DNA of 43,792 nt from Acidobacteriota bacterium (lineage in GTDB: Bacteria > Acidobacteriota > UBA6911): contig JAFGIY010000124.1 of NCBI GenBank assembly GCA_016929335.1, forward strand, positions 1 to 43,792, read 5' to 3'. The translations under genes were made by a program, and so were the position numbers. Positions 40,976 through 43,792 of the stretch are shown in pieces; the stretch's first letter is position 1; each line of letters begins with the position of its first letter. The notes beneath the pieces are model-generated. The model saw only the letters and a list, made by a program, of their open reading frames with translations. It was not told the DNA's origin and searched no databases.

Positions 40976-41132
40976 CAATAAAAAGATAACAACAGGCAAT
41001 GTGCAAGAATTATGCTATGGCAATTGATTGGTTGTTACGGCAATAACAATATATGCTCGCGCAGAGACGCCGATCGTGATGGCTCTTTTGTGGAAAGTTA
41101 TAAAATAATGGTTTCTATTCAGACCACCTCAG

Positions 41133-41381
41133 ATGTCTGATAATAATTATTATCTAATCGCTGAGAATTTCAGCCTGGAAAATTGGCTGCATCATTTCAA
41201 AAAGAAAACATCCATATTTCTATATGACGACATGCTAATGTCCCTGTTACTTTTATTTTTCGGCATAGCGGGAATACTCATTTTTGCCCTTTACTGGTCA
41301 TATTTTTATTGGCGTCGAAAACGCGAATGGTTGCTTGATCCTGAGTGCCGCGCTGCCAATAAGCCGGTTCCAGGAGCCTGA
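41133..41381 (+). CDS. Possible small membrane protein
   Basis: An 82-residue frame with one strong membrane helix (L-L-L-L-F-F-G-I-A-G-I-L-I-F-A-L-Y-W, about residues 38-55), followed by aromatic/basic Y-F-Y-W-R-R-K-R. The N-terminal half is polar. There is no good ribosome site and no recognised family. It follows the IS110 region by about 160 bases. Membrane topology looks natural, so it may be real. Confidence 0.4.
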   Translation: MSDNNYYLIAENFSLENWLHHFKKKTSIFLYDDMLMSLLLLFFGIAGILIFALYWSYFYWRRKREWLLDPECRAANKPVPGA

Positions 41382-41705
41382 GAGGCTGAAGATTGCCGGG
41401 AGCTGAATTGAAATGGCAGCCTATCATTCCCATCCTTCCGGTAAAATCATGCCGTTTTAGGGACTGGTGTCGGATTCTCTTACAGAAATCGAATGCCCGC
41501 GGCTGGCCCTAATGCATTAAGAATCATGTGTTTATGGTAGTGCAAGAGATGCGCTATAGACGGTGATGTCGGGATTGCTTACATCTTACAATACTCCACT
41601 CCCGGATTTAGAGTGCGGCAGCTTGCTGCCGTCTTGCCTTATAAGATATTTTATATCAATAACATGAAGGCTAGCTGGCGCCGGATGGCAAAAAAAATCC
41701 CGGAT
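41382..41705. repeat. Intergenic stretch with a REP-like hairpin
   Basis: CGGCAGC (41616-41622) and GCTGCCG (41625-41631) form a tight palindrome within GTGCGGCAGCTTGCTGCC, a pattern frequently seen as an intergenic REP-type repeat. Nothing else recognised. It lies about 75 bases upstream of the sigma-54 promoter. Confidence 0.45.
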
Positions 41706-41721
41706 TGGCATTTCTCTTGCT
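41706..41721 (+). promoter_or_regulatory. Sigma-54 promoter of the PEP-CTERM gene
   Basis: TGGCATTTCTCTTGCT matches the sigma-54 consensus TGGCAC-N5-TTGCW at every conserved position except the last base of the -24 box. GG and GC are ten bases apart. It is 82 bases upstream of the ATG. PEP-CTERM genes of other bacteria are known to be driven by sigma-54 with the PrsR activator. Confidence 0.7.
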
Positions 41722-41803
41722 TCCCTAGTCCCTATCTACTCGACTATCCGAAGAGTACCTATGTTGGCTGGGATTTTTGAATCCATTATCAGGGAGTAAT
41801 GCG

Positions 41804-43207
41804 ATGAGGACATTCGGCAATATGATCAAGTGCGCTTTTTGTTTCGCTCTTCTGGCCTTCCTTTGCTGCCAATATGCAGCAGCGTCATCTTTTCAGTTCA
41901 CAAAAATCATCGATACAAGCGCGATATTTCCCGGGCAGGGAGTGAATTTTGATAACTTCTCATGGGCCGCTCCCAATGGCGCCGGTTCAGTTGCTTTCAT
42001 GGGCCGCATTCTCATCGAGCATAGCTACTGGGATCTTGTTTATCTGTATACCGATGGAGGCTTCCGCGTTGTTGCCGATGAATCCACGATTATGCCCGGC
42101 AGCAGCGTTCCATTCACTCAGGTATTGTTCAACGGCGCCCTGGCATTCGACGGCGATAAGCTGGCATTTGGCGGATGGAATAATTTCATCGATGTGAATG
42201 GCCGCCGCGGCATATACGAGTACAGCCTCAGCAGCGAAACGCTTTCCAAGGTTGTTGATTCCACCGATATGATTCCGGGAATTCCCGGACAGAACTTCTT
42301 TTCAATCCAGGCGGGTCAACCGGAAGGCCCAAGGCTTTCCAACGGTCATCTGGCGTTCAGTGACCGCTCGTGGGATTATGGGAACGGCGCATATGCCGTT
42401 GTTGGGGAGGAGATCCAGGTCTCAGCCAATCGATCGACTCCGATGCCCGGCACGAGCGGTAATTTTCATACTGCCGTGGCAATGGGCATTGATCGCGATG
42501 GGACAGTGCTGCTTTGGGGCATCGATCCTCTTCCTCATACAGATCGGGGATTGTTTACGCAGAACGGCGATACCATATCACGGATTGTTGGCACGGATAC
42601 AATAATCCCGGGCGGCAGCGAAACGTTTGAAGGTATGGGAAGCAGCCACATTGACGAGGGCATCATCTCGTTTATAGGATATGGGCAAATCGGTCAAACC
42701 ATAGAACATGAGGGATATCTCTTCTATGACATACATTCAGGCATCTATACGTTCTCTGAAGGTACACTGGAAAAGCTCATCGATGTGAATGATCCGCTCC
42801 CGGGTTTATCCGGAGAATTCATGAAAATCACTGCCTTTGATGCGCCGGCATTTCATGAAATGTCTTTCCACAACGGAAATATTGTCTTTGAAGCCTTCAT
42901 CGACCGGGATGGAGATCCATACAATGAAAGTTTTGAAGCGGCGATTTTCACCAATCTCGGCGGATCGATGACAAAGCTTCTGGCACCGGGAGATATGATC
43001 GATGGAAAAACAGTTCGTGATATCGGCATGGGTGGAGACGCTCTTCGCGGCGACGAAATCGCATTGACCGTTAGCTTCACGGATGGGATGTCTGCCGTGT
43101 ATCTTGTCACCGCCGAAACGGCTCCCGTACCCGAACCGGGCAGCTTCATTTTGTTGGGAATTGGCCTTCTCGGCATGCTCGCCTGGGCTCGAATGCACAG
43201 AATCTGA
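41804..43207 (+). CDS. Secreted PEP-CTERM protein with seven propeller-like repeats
   Basis: A 467-residue protein with a signal peptide (A-F-C-F-A-L-L-A-F-L-C-C, cleavage near A-A-A-S). The mature part holds seven repeats of about 55-65 residues, each opening with D-x-x-x-x-x-P-G or a variant (near residues 37, 92, 152, 210, 264, 327 and 395). Each continues to a strand such as V-A-F-M-G-R, L-A-F-G-G-W or I-S-F-I-G-Y. Seven beta-rich repeats suggest a beta-propeller (inference); the repeats resemble DUF7453-type proteins. The end V-P-E-P-G-S-F-I-L-L-G-I-G-L-L-G followed by a basic tail is the PEP-CTERM sorting signal. AGGGAG before the ATG at 41804 decides the start. A sigma-54 promoter lies upstream. 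Confidence 0.9.
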   Translation: MRTFGNMIKCAFCFALLAFLCCQYAAASSFQFTKIIDTSAIFPGQGVNFDNFSWAAPNGAGSVAFMGRILIEHSYWDLVYLYTDGGFRVVADESTIMPGSSVPFTQVLFNGALAFDGDKLAFGGWNNFIDVNGRRGIYEYSLSSETLSKVVDSTDMIPGIPGQNFFSIQAGQPEGPRLSNGHLAFSDRSWDYGNGAYAVVGEEIQVSANRSTPMPGTSGNFHTAVAMGIDRDGTVLLWGIDPLPHTDRGLFTQNGDTISRIVGTDTIIPGGSETFEGMGSSHIDEGIISFIGYGQIGQTIEHEGYLFYDIHSGIYTFSEGTLEKLIDVNDPLPGLSGEFMKITAFDAPAFHEMSFHNGNIVFEAFIDRDGDPYNESFEAAIFTNLGGSMTKLLAPGDMIDGKTVRDIGMGGDALRGDEIALTVSFTDGMSAVYLVTAETAPVPEPGSFILLGIGLLGMLAWARMHRI

Positions 43208-43237
43208 GATGTCCGATCCAACAATGGATCATTCATC

Positions 43238-43420
43238 TCAGTATATGGAACCTCCGGCAATACCGGCTAGGTCAAGCCCGGCGCCGAGCAGAAGAAGAGA
43301 CGAAGGTTCAGGAACGATGTCAACCGGAGGCGCACGGGTGATCGCGCCGATGGCGTCGATATCTGCTTCCACCATGACGCCCGATGGATCGCCTTCATTT
43401 GTATCATCAGTCAGCCTGAC
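43238..43420 (-). pseudogene. Remnant of a PEP-CTERM protein C-terminus
   Basis: The minus-strand frame reads R-L-T-D-D-T-N-E-G-D-P-S-G and A-D-I-D-A-I-G-A-I, then V-P-E-P-S-S-L-L-L-L-G-A-G-L and stops after G-G-S-I-Y. The PEP motif and hydrophobic segment are present but the basic tail is missing, and no signal peptide or body of the protein is found upstream. It lies 31 bases from the end of the intact PEP-CTERM gene, in opposite orientation. Confidence 0.6.
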
Positions 43421-43602
43421 AAGCGGGAAGAGGCTGCAATAGGATTGCATTGAACCAGAAAGCACTATCCAATGCCTCAATCTTTGGTCCCGTGTTGCAG
43501 GAGTCAAGATTAAGCAATTGCAGGCAACATCGTTGACCTTATTGGAAGCGTTAGGGATAGCCTTACTGATGCAAATCCTTGCGCATTAATATCAGTGATC
43601 GA

Positions 43603-43654
43603 CCACGGCTAGAAGCCGTGGTTTCAGCCTGCCCCGCACAGCGGGGCGCTTTTT
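43603..43654 (+). terminator. Two adjacent hairpins, the second a Rho-independent terminator
   Basis: CCACGGC-TAGAA-GCCGTGG (43603-43621) is a perfect 7-bp hairpin. GCCCCGC-ACA-GCGGGGC (43631-43647) is a second 7-bp hairpin followed by GC and TTTTT. It could terminate the plus-strand transcript of the PEP-CTERM gene; the pair also resembles hairpins at ends of IS200/IS605-type elements. Confidence 0.45.
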
Positions 43655-43660
43655 GATATG

Positions 43661-43768
43661 TCGGGGTCGGGGTCGGTATCGGGGTCGGCTTGTAGTCATG
43701 GAGCTTATCAATTGTGTTCGCACTTTATATCATTTCCGATTCGACCCCGATACCGACCCCGACCCCGA
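43661..43768. repeat. Perfect 27-bp inverted repeat of G-rich units
   Basis: TCGGGGTCGGGGTCGGTATC...GTCG at 43661-43687 is the exact reverse complement of 43742-43768, with 54 bases between. The arms are built from repeats of TCGGGG and GTCGGTATC. Such G-rich families recur in many bacterial genomes as dispersed elements of unknown role. Confidence 0.65.
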
Positions 43769-43792
43769 AAAAACCGGCTTCCATTCGTCTCA

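Noticed and set aside
1..43792. CRISPR array, rRNA or tRNA genes
   Set aside because: No regularly spaced direct repeats, no rRNA-like stretches and no convincing T-arm plus acceptor pattern seen by eye.

Overview
The window looks like an accessory, gene-sparse stretch of a Gram-negative, probably anaerobic bacterium. Gram-negative character is seen in a Tat lipoprotein signal, an outer-membrane barrel, a TonB-type C-terminal domain and PEP-CTERM proteins. An anaerobic lifestyle is inferred from a glycyl radical enzyme with its radical-SAM activase. Decayed kinase-linked hydrolase and TolB-like pieces, and CarboxypepD_reg/TPR and Clp-N-only proteins, are typical of Acidobacteriota or neighbouring deep phyla (Desulfobacterota is the main alternative). 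The phylum is an inference. No rRNA, tRNA or CRISPR was found.

Layout. 0-7.5 kb: a minus-strand operon-like run: glycyl radical activase, glycyl radical enzyme, CocE-type hydrolase, secreted alpha/beta hydrolase and a secreted DUF8021-like protein. 8-13 kb: a cytoplasmic type-B carboxylesterase, an FAD-dependent fumarate-reductase-like flavoprotein and a secreted type-B carboxylesterase. 13.4-15.9 kb: a Tat-exported GH95 alpha-L-fucosidase. 15.9-19.1 kb: a gene graveyard (signal-peptide stub, C-terminal hydrolase fragment, TolB-like fragment, NRPS adenylation fragment, alpha/beta hydrolase/TIR fragment) plus one PEP-CTERM protein and one unknown gene. 19.3-24.6 kb: a second DUF8021-like protein, a Tat-lipoprotein homologous to the selenoprotein below but lacking its redox residues, and a secreted TPR protein. 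24.9-28.2 kb: a DUF433/DUF5615 toxin-antitoxin pair, a membrane protein, a double Clp-N protein and a lipoprotein. 28.4-30.1 kb: a secreted protein read through an in-frame UGA in the motif G-U-D-S-C, best explained as a UGSC-type selenoprotein. 30.15-30.45 kb: a nested palindromic MITE-like element. 30.6-32.5 kb: ECF sigma factor, anti-sigma-like protein and a heavy-metal-resistor/TonB-C fusion. 32.8-35.9 kb: GH78 alpha-L-rhamnosidase and an outer-membrane barrel. 36-38 kb: a pseudogene with two TAA stops, an LCMT-type methyltransferase and a small protein. 38.4-41 kb: mobile DNA (zinc-ribbon and HTH accessory genes and an IS110 transposase flanked on both sides by copies of a structured, bridge-RNA-like unit). 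41.8-43.2 kb: a seven-repeat PEP-CTERM protein behind a sigma-54 promoter, then PEP-CTERM debris and repeats.

How it fits together. The intact genes are mostly exported hydrolases (esterases, peptidase/acylase-like enzymes, fucosidase, rhamnosidase) combined with radical and flavin chemistry, which suggests breakdown of decorated plant or algal polymers and aromatic or acylated small molecules under anoxic conditions. The two most unusual items are the exported UGSC-like selenoprotein with its redox-dead paralogue 6 kb away, and the duplicated bridge-RNA-like units around the IS110 transposase, in which stems are conserved or covary while an equal-length 17-nt loop has diverged.
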